Positions 1 through 11,800 of a stretch of DNA of 64,000 bases are shown one piece after another; position 1 is the stretch's first letter; each line of letters opens with the position of its first letter. Below the pieces are notes generated by a model that saw only the letters and a program-made list of their open reading frames with translations, ran no database searches and was not told the origin of the DNA. Origin of the DNA: Anisus vortex (Eukaryota; Mollusca; Gastropoda; Planorbidae); NCBI GenBank assembly GCA_949126835.1, contig OX421497.1:21101409-21165408 (forward strand), given 5' to 3'. The translations under genes were made by a program, and so were the position numbers.

Positions 1-1640
1 AGCGCTATATTATGTAATTTCTGTAATTATTAAATTTTATTAATGTTTAAAATATAGGCCTAAACTCCTTAAATGGACAAAACAATTAATGCAGGAAATG
101 TTTATTTACAACTGTTTAACGTAAATTATTTTAATCCTCTAATAATTAGATCTTGTTTTGAATACCATAATGTTGAATTTATATAAATAAATAACAATAA
201 TCAGTAATATTTATTATATTACAAAACAGAACTTGTTCGGCATCACTATTAATTCAAATGTGGGAACATTTGTTAATTAAAGGGAGATAATTAACCCGTT
301 ACATTTGAGCTAATATTTCTTAATTTTTTGTCTTTTGTCTTATAAAAAAAAATGGCTTACATTTATAACTTTGAAATGATCAAACTGTAAAAAGTATTTG
401 AAAATTATATAAATATGATATGACTAAAGAATTTATATGTATATTTTTAAGCATTACAATAACTACCCAGCTTGTATGATTACTCTGTATCTATACCGCT
501 TAACGATAATGTTAATATTTCGAAACAGAACTGAAACGGATTAAAAGACATCTCGGTAAAACTGATATCAAAATATCATTAATATTAGCACATATCTATG
601 TTAGGGCGACAGTGATCGGCCAGTAGGGTTGACAGTCAAAAGAACCAACAATACAACCAGCCGGCCGCACGTCATATTTGCCAAACAGTAACACTGATCC
701 CTACTTCATCGAAAAGTCATTGCGATTCCTATTTCTTATTAGCTTAATAATATGTAGCCTATGCCTACTGTTGGGGGGATACCAGATATTTAGCAGCACT
801 TGCGTTTACATCATATTTCATCCAAAAACCAATCGATTCAAATAGCTGAGGTGTTCAAATTATTTCAGGTACGTTTGTATCACCCACTTGACCTTCACCG
901 CCCCCCAATTGCCCCCGGGAATGTCAGCGCCCCCCTAAAGCTTCTCACCGCCCCCCCCCCCCCGGGGGCGATAACGCCCCCATTGAGAACCTATGATATA
1001 GACCTACAGACACACCCATTTATATGAAAAAATAAATAATGATTTTATTGTCTATAACTTTCTAGTAAAAAACTCTAGATAAATAAAATGCATGCTTTTT
1101 ACAAACAATAGTTCCATCTCAAGCTATTACAACGCTCAGGGGTTAAAGAGCTGGTTGGGGACACTCATCTATTATTGATCAGTGGGTTGGGGACAACTTG
1201 GGGACCAAGTTGGGGATCATAAAATAGCCTAGTAGGCCAGAGACCACTGAGCTATATATACATGGAGTGCTCAAGCAATTAAAATAGAGAAGAAAAAATG
1301 GGAGAAAATGCGCTTTGTCAAGTCAAAAGATGAAATGGTTGATCATTTTTCTCCATAATTCTTTGAATACCACATGAATGATAAGCTTATATATGTTAAC
1401 TGAGTAAGTACTTTTAAAGTATATATGTATTATTTAGACACTAATTTATATTAATTAAGCCACAATGTTAATTTATAAAATACGTGGCGTGCCGTGTAAC
1501 AGTAAAAATTCCGCAACTAGGATTATCCACTGCGGTTCCCCTAAGAATAATTATCGTGTTGGCTCGACCGTAAACCTGCACTGTCACCCGGTAGCACAAA
1601 TCCTAAATATAAATACAGGCGTCCAGGCACCGGGTGGTTC
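1..1640. other. AT-rich intergenic DNA with one C-rich tract
   Basis: I see no gene here. A fragment near 600-665 resembles the reversed head of the 8500-8690 SINE (agggcgaca, ttgacagtc, agccggc). 890-980 is unusually C-rich, including a C-run near 948-963 followed by gggggcg. Confidence 0.5.
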
Positions 1641-2330
1641 TCGAGAGGGGGTTGCTGCGTCCATTGCTGTCCCCCATGCGTTCGCCCGCCGGTGTATTCT
1701 TAATGGGAACGTATCGTCGGTTTACACACTTTGCCAGTCTTTGAGGCCCACATCTCCTTCCTCACCAAAAACTGCTTCTTCCACATGCGTCGTAATGCCG
1801 CCATCCGTCGCTATCTCACCCAGGAAGCTTGTCATCTCTCTACTCTTATCCCTCTTGGATTATTGTAATTAGCTATTTTCTGGCCTCTGGGTCTCCTCCA
1901 TTTAGGGTCAAACGTGTGCAGGACTGTGCTGCCCGACTAGTCTTCAATAAGAAGAAATTAACTTATAGCCTATCACTAGTCTGCTCTGATCTCTGCACTG
2001 GATACCCATCAACTACCGGATCTCCTAAAAGCTGGCTTCTTTCTGCTACAAGGGCCTTAATGAATCCGCCCCAGATTACATTCGCTCCTGTCTCAAGCTA
2101 TAGGCCTACGACCAATCCTGTCCACTTTGCTCGGCTTCTGACCCACTGAATCTTCGGATCCCTCGTGCGAAGCTAGTGTCCGCTGACCAGCGTGCATTCT
2201 CCTACGCGGATACGTCCGCCTAGAATCCCACTATATATACCAGAACAACTATCGAAATGTCACGAGACATCCAGTTGTCACTTTCACAGAAATGGGTGAT
2301 TTTATTTTTGCTAGCCCTGTCTAAACTAAG
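1640..2330 (+). mobile_element. CR1/L2-like LINE, 3' end of reverse transcriptase ORF, decayed
   Basis: Read across shifting frames, the + strand gives FFHMRRNAAIRRYLTQEAC, LLDYCN, RVKRVQDCAARLVF, LHWIPINYRIS and ALNESAPDY-like blocks, then IPRAKLVSADQRAFSYADTS. These are the standard C-terminal blocks of CR1/L2/Jockey-type reverse transcriptases. Several stops and frameshifts make it a dead, 5'-truncated copy. Confidence 0.75.
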
Positions 2331-2530
2331 TATATCTATGATATATTTACATTTTTCACTTACATAGACATAGACAATTTTAAATATATAATTATATATT
2401 TTACAACCTACATACATTTGTTTACATATTTAGTTTTGTATTTCTCTATTTCTTAAGGTTTCCAAATATAAAATTTACAGAAAGAAAACAACAATGGATA
2501 GAAAATGTATTGAGAAGGAAAATGTGAGCA

Positions 2531-3905
2531 TGAATACACGTATTTGTTCACTGCATGAATACACGTATTTGTTCACTGCATGAATACACGTATTTGTTCA
2601 CTGCATGAATACACGTATTTGTTCACTGCATGAATACACGTATTTGTTCACTGCATGAATACACGTATTTGTTCACTGCATGAATACACGTATTTGTTCA
2701 CTGCATGAATACACGTATTTGTTCACTGCATGAATACACGTATTTGTTCACTGCATGAATACACGTATTTGTTCACTGCATGAATACACGTATTTGTTCA
2801 CTGCATGAATACACGTATTTGTTCACTGCATGAATACACGTATTTGTTCACTGCATGAATACACGTATTTGTTCACTGCATGAATACACGTATTTGTTCA
2901 CTGCATGAATACACGTATTTGTTCACTGCATGAATACACGTATTTGTTCACTGCATGAATACACGTATTTGTTCACTGCATGAATACACGTATTTGTTCA
3001 CTGCATGAATACACGTATTTGTTCACTGCATGAATACACGTATTTGTTCACTGCATGAATACACGTATTTGTTCACTGCATGAATACACGTATTTGTTCA
3101 CTGCATGAATACACGTATTTGTTCACTGCATGAATACACGTATTTGTTCAGTGCATGAATACACGTATTTGTTCAGTGCATGAATACACGTATTTGTTCA
3201 CTGCATGAATACACGTATTTGTTCACTGCATGAATACACGTATTTGTTCACTGCATGAATACACGTATTTGTTCACTGCATTACTACACGTACTTGTTCA
3301 CTGCATGAATACACGTATTTGTTCAGTGCATGAATACACGTATTTGTTCAGTGCATGAATACACGTATTTGTTCACTGCATTACTACACGTACTTGTTCA
3401 CTGCATGAATACACGTATTTGTTCAGTGCATGAATACACGTATTTGTTCAATGCATTACTACACGTATTTGTTCACTGCATGAATACACGTATTTGTTCA
3501 GTGCAAGAATACACGTATTTGTTCAGTGCATTACTACACGTATTTGTTCACTGCATGAATACACGTATTTGTTCACTGCATGAATACACGTATTTGTTCA
3601 CTGCATGAATACACGTATTTGTTCACTGCATGAATACACGTATTTGTTCACTGCATGAATACACGTATTTGTTCACTGCATGAATACACGTATTTGTTCA
3701 CTGCATGAATACACGTATTTGTTCAGTGCATGAATACACGTATTTGTTCAGTGCATGAATACACGTATTTGTTCAGTGCATTACTACACGTATTTGTTCA
3801 CTGCATGAATACACGTATTTGTTCACTGCATGAATACACGTATTTGTTCACTGCATGAATACACGTATTTGTTCACTGCATGAATACACGTATTTGTTCA
3901 CTGCA
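2531..3905 (+). repeat. 25-bp satellite array, 55 copies
   Basis: The unit tgaatacacgtatttgttcactgca repeats head to tail for 1375 bp, exactly 55 units. The two ends are nearly homogeneous. The middle (about 3145-3785) mixes variants with ttactacacg or cagtgca, and around 3281-3480 a four-unit (100-bp) higher-order pattern recurs. No protein is implied, although the unit is partly open in frame. Confidence 0.97.
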
Positions 3906-4122
3906 TTTCGAAAAAAACATGTTTGGCAGATATGGAAAGCAAACAAGATTAATAGAAAATGCTGTACCAACCCTTTTTTAGATGAATAAACAGAATTTAG
4001 TATGTTTAATTTTTCATTTTATTTATATACACTTGTTATTATTTAACAGAAACATAAAAATATTTATAAAATTATTTTCAAATGCTGGTACTTTAATTTT
4101 AATGCACCACTGAACCAGTTGG

Positions 4123-4470
4123 CCTAACAATGATATTTATACAACCCATGACAGAGTCAAGCCTAACAATGATATTTATGCAACCCATGACAGAGTCAAG
4201 CCTAACAATGATATTTATACAACCCATGACAGAGTCAAGCCTAACAATGATATTTATGCAACCCATGACAGAGTCAAGCCTAACAATGATATTTATACAA
4301 CCCATGACAGAGTCAAGCCTAACAATGATATTTATGCAACCCATGACAGAGTCAAGCCTAACAATGATATTTATGCAACCCATGACAGAGTCAAGCCTAA
4401 CAATGATATTTATACAACCCATGACAGAGTCAAGCCTAACAATGATATTTATGCAACCCATGACAGAGTC
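4123..4470 (+). repeat. 39-bp minisatellite, 9 copies, open on both strands
   Basis: The unit starts cctaacaatgatatttat and is 39 bp (13 codons), so reading frames stay open on both strands. Units carry either atacaaccc or atgcaaccc and mostly alternate, suggesting a 78-bp higher-order unit. I find no support for expression. Confidence 0.95.
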
Positions 4471-5146
4471 ACATTATCGTAAGAGGTTGCGTGACTTTAT
4501 AACGGATATGCACAGTGGCGTATTTAAACATGTTCCTTTGGAACAGGGGCCGCCACAAAAAAAAGGGGGGTTACACACATAAAAAAAAATATTTTTTGTG
4601 ACATCCCCATTTTTTCCCCTACAATATTAAGCGCTTCAGTGCAAGCTAGCTAAGCGCAACATAGAATTTATGATTTTAAAAAATGTAATATTAATTAACG
4701 GCACTTTTCTGAGGTATGCGGAAGACAGGGCGAGGCCAAGAGGGGCCCCCACTAAAAATTTTGAACTGAGGCCCCACAATCCTAAAATAGCCCTGGATAT
4801 GTAAACAACGTCCTATAAATACTGGATAAGAGACAATACCTAGGCTACTAAACATTGCCATTGCGAAATTGCATGAACCTAAATTCACCGCATGTCTCTG
4901 CCTTAATCTTCTGCACCAGTGGCATGTTATGCTATGATAATTTAGTCCAATAGAGAATACCACTGAGGGCTACATAGCTTATTTGAATCATGGACTCAAA
5001 ACGGTATATATGTGTGGCAAATGGCTCAGTATCGAAAAGGCTTTTAATCGATTCATGAGCGCGCTGATAATATTACATTATGTATGATAATACATTTTGG
5101 TATGTGTTCAAAATTTTTCTTTTTTTTAAATAATTTCAGCTCTGTC

Positions 5147-6264
5147 CAGAGGAAATGACATCCACTTCCATTCCCAGAATCGAAACAACAACTATGGCAA
5201 CAGAAAACAACCAAGATCATTCATATTTTATTACAGACAGTCCCAAGAGAATTAAAAGAAAGATGGACTATGAGAACAGAGTACTTAGAAAGAAATTGAA
5301 AGTTTGTCAAACTAAATTGTGTAAATCTAAAAAATGTTAGAAATACCTTAGCAGAACTAAAAGGTTTAAAAATATAAAACAACTTTATTAAATGGTCTTT
5401 TATAGAAGATTTGCATGCTATTCAAGAAAAAGAAGGACTTAGACTAGGAAACAAATGAACTTGTAATCACATACATTATAAAAAAAATAAAAAATTAAAG
5501 TGAATTTAGAAGCTCAATGTTTAAGTACAAGTGTTGCTGATGCAATAGCTTTTTGTAATAAACAATACAAAATGGAAATTTTTAAAGATTCTCATAATAC
5601 AGTACATTTTATTTACACATTTGTTAAATTAATTGATATATTGAACAGTAGAAATCCGATAGCAAAAGGTTCAAAAGCTCACGACACTAATATTAGTATT
5701 GATTCTATTACACCTTATATAGCATTGGATAATGTCCCAGATCATGAAATAGGCAGACTGTCAGAATTTAAAGAAGCTGCAATTTCTTAAATTGCAGGAT
5801 ATGTGATTAAGATGATGAAAAAAATAATTAAATGTCACCTTTGTTTAGAAACTTTATCTTTTGAAAATAATGTTACATTTTCAAATAGTCTTGTACATTT
5901 TAAGAATAAGGGAGGATTAACAATACCCAATAGTGATATATTTTCTATTTGCCTAGAAACAGAAAAATCTCTTCAAAGAGAACTGAAAATTTCAGTGACA
6001 ACTTTGTTGAATGCAAGAGCTGTTTCAAACATTTGCAAAAATACCTTAATAATGTGTCATAATAAATGGCTTTTTACATGTTTAGATTTCCACTTATTTG
6101 ATTCATCACCAACATGTAAACATGTCATTTTGTTGATCAAATGTTGCATAGAAAGCTATTTAAAAATTAGAATGCACCACATTGGTAAAATGTTTAATGA
6201 AAAAGTTTCCGGACAAAAAATAAGAAAAAAAATTTCTAAACTCGTTCAATTTAAGAACCAATAA
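5147..6264 (+). pseudogene. P-element/THAP9-like transposase remnant
   Basis: Three broken frames read in order. 5155-5337 has a Lys-rich coiled-coil head (YENRVLRKKLKVCQTKLC). 5500-5787 has LSTSVADAIAF, LIDILNSRNPIAKG and RLSEFKEAAIS. 5788-6264 has IAGYVIKMMKKIIKCHLCLE, FKNKGGLTIP and a basic tail. LFDILNSRNP, SEFKE and AGYVxxK with a paired Cys motif are hallmarks I associate with P-element/THAP9-type transposases. Stops (for example 5338-5340 and the TAA before IAGYV) and missing segments, including the THAP zinc finger and much of the catalytic core, show it is dead. A possible splice acceptor (aatttcag) lies just upstream at about 5140. Confidence 0.65.
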
Positions 6265-6389
6265 TTTTCAATTCTATAGTCTCTACTTCTGTGTATATTT
6301 CAAGTGAAAATATCAAATCAAGTTCTAATAAACATGTTTGTATTGGCCATTTCATGTAAAAGTATTCTTCAATATTCTTTATTTATCAA

Positions 6390-7300
6390 GTATAAATTAT
6401 GATTTCAATGCATACAACATTAAATGCTAAGTATCTAGGAGTAATAATAAATGATAAGTTATCTTGGAACCCTCATATTGATGAAGTAATTAAAAAATCA
6501 AACAAAACATTAGAATTCATAAAAAGGAACTTTTACAAATGCTATCTCACATTAGTTAGGCCTATACTAGAATATGCAGCACCTGTATGGGACCCATCAA
6601 CTAAAGAAAACATTAAAAAATTAGAGCAAATTCAAAAAAGAGCTGCAAGGTTCATAACTAGCGAATATTCCCAATTAACAAGAGTAACCCCATTAGTCAA
6701 ATCATTAAAACTAGAAACACTAGAAGACAGAAGGGCAAAGAGTAAAGTAGTAATAATACATAAGGCATTAAACTCTAATTTAGAAATACAACACAATGAC
6801 AACCTGTTGCAAAGCTCAGATAAACATAAAGACAAAAACACTTTCCTTGTCCCTTTTGCCAGAACAAATGCATATAAGTACTCTTTCTTCCCGAGTGGCA
6901 TTCGGGCATGGAATAGGTTGCCTGAACAAACCAGGAAAACCAGTAACTTAACATCATTTAAAACATTAATAAAAATGCAAGACTAGACTCGGACCACAGA
7001 TGAGCGTAGGATGCAATAATCTTCTTTATAGAAGGAGCGTCTGTAATGTATAAGATAAATTCTATTAATAGGAAATGAATATCTTTTGTTGAAATTGTAT
7101 TGTATAAAATGGAAGGAAATGTAAAATGCAATTATTTTTATTATTGTATATGTTACTTTTATGATACTTTGAATTCAAACTCTCTTTTTATGCCAATATT
7201 GTTGAATGTATGTGTGTTGATATGAACAAATGTTGAAATAAAATTGTTCATAATTGATGGATTTAGTGAGAACGAAGAAGAAGAAGAAGAAGAAGAAGAT
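6390..7300 (+). mobile_element. LINE fragment: reverse transcriptase C-terminus and 3' UTR
   Basis: 6399-6986 is open for 195 codons and contains KYLGVIINDKLSWNPHIDE, LVRPILEYAAPVWDP, IQKRAARFI and SFFPSGIRAWNRLPE, the C-terminal blocks of a non-LTR reverse transcriptase. The upstream catalytic RT and endonuclease are absent, as in 5'-truncated LINE copies. The 3' UTR contains a segment (about 7000-7050) shared with the SINE tails at 8500, 27970 and 46290. The copy ends near a (gaa)n tract at 7271-7298. No internal stop suggests a fairly young copy. Confidence 0.8.
7271..7298 (+). repeat. (GAA)n microsatellite
   Basis: About nine gaa/aga triplets lie at the apparent end of the preceding LINE fragment, possibly its tail. 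Confidence 0.85.
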
Positions 7301-8480
7301 GGATTAAAAAAAACTACTATATATAATAATAGCAATTCATGAACGTGATGTCTATGTGCACAATTTCATTATTGAAATGATTACCTTTATTACTTTATTA
7401 TGATTGTGTTATATTTTAGGTTGTGGATAGGTTCTATTGGAATGAAACCATAACAGTAATTATACAATTTTGAAAGTGATTTGATTTTTAAGAAAACTGC
7501 ATTTTGTTTAAAGTTAAGGAAACACTGAATATACATTTTTAAAAAATATGTTTGAATATAAGAAAAAAAATGGAATCACACATTTTATGTCCATTGCTGA
7601 AAATTGTAGAGATTGTATATTTAAAATTGAAGAAGATTTAGTAAATCCTCCAAATGTTTATACTATGGTAATTGTATGGCTACTCCTATGAATTTTATCA
7701 TGTGAATAAACAAATAAAAAAAAATAAATTACAAGTTTGGTTGCTATACTTTTAATGTAAATCTCAATACATAATGTAAGCTCATAGCGCATTTCAAATA
7801 CAGCCTAACTAAAAAGAGCACATAAACCAATTAAAAAAAGTAAAAAAAAAATATACTAAGTCCGCATTTGATTTATATAGCTCAGTGCACTACAGTGCAC
7901 TTATCTATATCAAAAAGTCCGCATTTTCTCCTACAATTTACTTCCTTTGAGGACTCCATATAATATAGCTCGGTGCCAGAGACCATTTTTATTATAACTT
8001 GGCTTTTCTGGGTTTTTATTAGAAGCTCAACACGGCTTTTCTGAAATTTTAGTGATATCACTGATGCGCGTAGTTCCGGAAATCTGCATTATAAATATAC
8101 AAACCATTCGTGCTAATGAATATTATATGAAATAAACGGATTTTTGTATTATTCTAATTATTTTAGCAAAATCTAAAATGATTTTTCTTTCACCATCTTA
8201 ATTTAAGCTTGAAGTGTATTTAGCATTTTGCTATTGTCTTCTGCAAGCATAAACTTTATAATTATTTATATTATACACCCGTTCCGAAGGCAGTGTCTGC
8301 AGTGTTAATAGCAGACGAAATAGAAAATAAAATTAAAATGAAAGGCCGTTCTCTCGTTGATGGATTTATTTATTAAATCGCGCATTTTCACTATTGATGG
8401 AGGAAAAAGCTATTTATAATGGCTACCCAACTAAATAAATGAAACTGTTTTCAAGCCAAGAAGCTCGGACACAATAAAAT
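7300..8480. other. AT-rich spacer upstream of ARFGEF3
   Basis: No convincing gene. A 47-codon frame starting with the ATG near 7547 ends just before an A-rich stretch with aataaa (about 7700). It resembles nothing I recognise and could be debris of the neighbouring transposon remnants. Confidence 0.4.
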
Positions 8481-8499
8481 AAAAAATAGTCTATTAGTA

Positions 8500-8690
8500 T
8501 TATCTTATCTTATCTTATAAGTTTACAGACGTTCCTTCTAGATAGAAGATTATTACGTCCACTAGGCCCAAAACTCCTGCAGGGCGACAGGGATCCCTCG
8601 GTGGCAGGGCTAGAACCCGCGACCTGTCAGTTGGTTTTTGGTTGACAGTCCGGTGAACTAACCGCTGGACCAGCCGGCTTCACAATAGTA
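8500..8690 (-). mobile_element. tRNA-derived SINE (family B), reverse orientation
   Basis: On the - strand, a tRNA-like head (ggctggtccagcggttagtt as box A region, gcgggttctagccct as box B) is followed by a tail with aataatcttctatctagaagg and a (gataa)n end. The same tail occurs at 27970-28027 and 46290-46350. Confidence 0.7.
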
Positions 8691-8856
8691 GTAGGCCTAT
8701 TAATAATTAATAAGTATTAGACTCTAATCACTCTAGATCTATTTGATATTTGTTATTGTGAACTATGTCGAATAGTTTAAACGGTCTTTAAACTTTAAAC
8801 CTAAACTTTAATTTACTTTAAAGAATTAATTTTCAAATAAATAAGAAATAGTGAAA

Positions 8857-11800
8857 ATGACAATGTCATTCAGCACAAAAATAGATGATATTTTACAGCA
8901 GCTTGAAAAAGATATAATTACTCCAAAGTTTGCAAACATAAAGCATACAGCTAATGTAGCCCTAGGTAGGCCTATTATATTTTATAAGTATAATATTTAA
9001 TATATTTATTATTAATTATTTAGTAATATTGTTTTGATATGTCATTAGATTAGACTAATGATATATAGGCTAATTAAATATCTAGGTAAAATCACATCTC
9101 TAATATCATACCTACATACATCCTACATAGCCTATCCCGTAGTCTGTTAGACCGTTGGGGCGCCACAGATGACATGTAAACCAGCCTCCTCCACTCCTCC
9201 CGTCTCTCAGCCGTTCTCATTGCCTCGCACAGTTTTGTTCCTGTCCATTCCCTGATATTATCTTCCCAACGTTTCTTTGGTCTTCCTCTCTTTCTGCCTC
9301 CTCTGGTAGTACCCTGCAGGATGGTCTTTGCAAGCCCGTTGGTTCTGGTGACGTGGCCATACCATTCCAGTTTTCTTTTCTTGGCTGTGGCCAGCAGGTC
9401 TTCATACTTTCCAATTTCCTGTTGTATTCTTTTTCTTATCTGTTCGTTGGAGATATGGTCTTTGTAACAGATACCGAGCAGGGTCCTGAAGCATCTCATT
9501 TCCATGGCGTTTATCTTATTTTCCAGCTCCGCTGTTAGTGTCCATGACTCGCAAGCAAATAAGAAAATGGAGTGGACCAGTGAGCGCATCAGCCTGATTT
9601 TGGTGCTGAGGGCTAAGTTCTTGTCTTTCCATATTGTCTTGAGCCTCTATAGTGATGCTGTTGTCTGGGTAATCCTGGACATTACTTCTGGTTTGGAGCC
9701 CTCTTCGGATACAATAGCTCCTAGGTACTTGAAGCTGCTAACTGTTTCCAAACTCTGCCCACCAATCTTGATCTGCGTGGTGATGCCGCTGGTGTTGCTA
9801 GTCATTAATTTAGTCTTTTCGGCACTGATTTGCATGCCATAGGATGCGGAAGTTTTGTCCAGTCGCTCCACTATATTCCAATCTAGTGGAATATCATTCA
9901 TTCATGTCTATTTGTAAGTGCATGCTTGCCTAGATTGTGCTCATCCGAAGCACAAAACTCCTCATGTATTTAATGCACACTGATGTCATTACTTTAAAAA
10001 AGTAATTGGGTTCTGACTATACAATCCACTATGGAGTCATGTTTTTTACCTGACCTTATTTTGTACACATGTATATTTTCTAATTGTCTCTTATTATTTA
10101 AATGTAATCTAGAAATATTATCTGATGAAGAAAAGCTGAAAAACATTGAGGCATGGGAACTAAGAGAAATATGTTTGGAACCACTTCACTTGGCATTAGA
10201 ATCAAGAGCCAGAAAACTGGGTCATACAGCACTTGCTGGAATCCAGGTATGGAGTGAAATAAAAAAAGTGAGAGATATTTTTCAAACTTATCTATATGAC
10301 AGGCCCTATTATTAATTATAATAAGATTGCTTGCTTTGCCTAAAATGGAAATGAGGCTTAGATTTAAATGGATAAATAAACAAACAAGAAAAAAAGCAAA
10401 GTTCATTGCTATGACATACACTAACTATATTAGATCAATTTTCTTTACATTGATATTGCACAATATAGGTCAATATTATTGCCATTATGTGGGTTTCCAG
10501 TTCCAAATCTGGTCTATTGCTTTGCCACTTTTTTGGCAAATTTGTTAGAGTCTAACCTGTTCTTGTGGCTACTTAAAACATTTATTGGGGACTATAAAGA
10601 TTATTGGGCATTGTGTTGGCAGGACACTTGTTCATAGTGTGTTGTGATCAATGAAATTGGTGAACTTTGATTTACCATCCCATTAGATCTTCATTAGATT
10701 TTCATTGGTCTGCACCAAAAAACATATTTTAGTGCTTGTTTAATATTGAGAGATAAAAGGTTTTGAATATTATGTTTGAGCAATATATTTATCCTTTAAT
10801 AGGCTTGCTCCAGTTGTTAAAAATACATTTTGAATACTTTATATAGTTCAATCTTTTTTAAATCTGGTTTTCTTCACAATAAGCCTGAAAAAAATGTTGG
10901 AAAGGCAATGATTTTCAGAAGGGGGCATGTTTATATAAATAGTATTCATAGTGGAGAGGAAAAATTGTAGTGTTATGTAGTTTAAAAAAAAAATTCTTGG
11001 TAGGAGCGGGTGGATGATTGATCTCTGAATTTATTGTTATTCATATAAACCAGGGGTGGTAAACTCAGTTGCACAAGGGGCTACAACTCAAATCAAACTA
11101 CAACTACTAAAATAACTTAAAAAACAAAACATGAGATGATAATTCCTCAGACATGCAGATTTACCTCCAACATTAGTTAAAAAAATATATTCAGTTTCCC
11201 AGTGATCTTAAAAGTCTGTTTTCAAAAACAAAATTTTTTCTTGACCATGTTGATGGCTAGCTAGCATTGATTTAAAATTAGGATTGTGTATCTAATGATG
11301 GACACTTGATTGATGTGATGTAAGCTGGAACTAGGAATGAAATACTCGGGCTCTATACTGTTTTCATTTCTAATGTGCCAGTCTAAAACGAATAACAGAA
11401 TGTTCTATGTAACTGTCAAGCTGAACATTCAGGAACCACATTACTTTCATTTTCACTCATTCTTATCTCAGGCAGCCTTTAGTTAATGTAGTGAATTAGA
11501 TTTCTTTTTCATATTGCCAGAGCATCAAATATACATTTACCTAAAATTCTCCTGCAAGCCGTATAAAAATCATATGCCAGGCGTATGTAACCCATGAAGT
11601 TTCACATCTAATTGTATACAAATACATAATTTAATGTGACACGAAAGTGTATTTTTTTGGTGCTAATAACTAACAATGAAATAAATGAGAAAAATATATA
11701 TTCCTTTTAAAAGTACAAAAGTAGTGATGTTGAAAAAAATTCTATCAGAGCATGTTCAAGGATGAAAGATTTCGCAGTTCATTGGAAACAAGTGATGAAG

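Noticed and set aside
3330..3608. 92-codon ORF with repeated HEYTYLF-type text
   Set aside because: It is only the 25-bp satellite read in frame; variants break it and no gene signals surround it.
2531..3905. CRISPR-like array
   Set aside because: The 25-bp units abut directly with no unique spacers and the context is eukaryotic. It is a satellite.
4099..4582. Repeat proteins on both strands over the 39-bp array
   Set aside because: Open frames follow from the 39-bp period and lack of stops; no promoter, splice or similarity support.
11040..11100. Full hAT element starting at CAGGGGTGG (11052)
   Set aside because: The left end looks hAT-like, but no matching right end or target duplication was found downstream.
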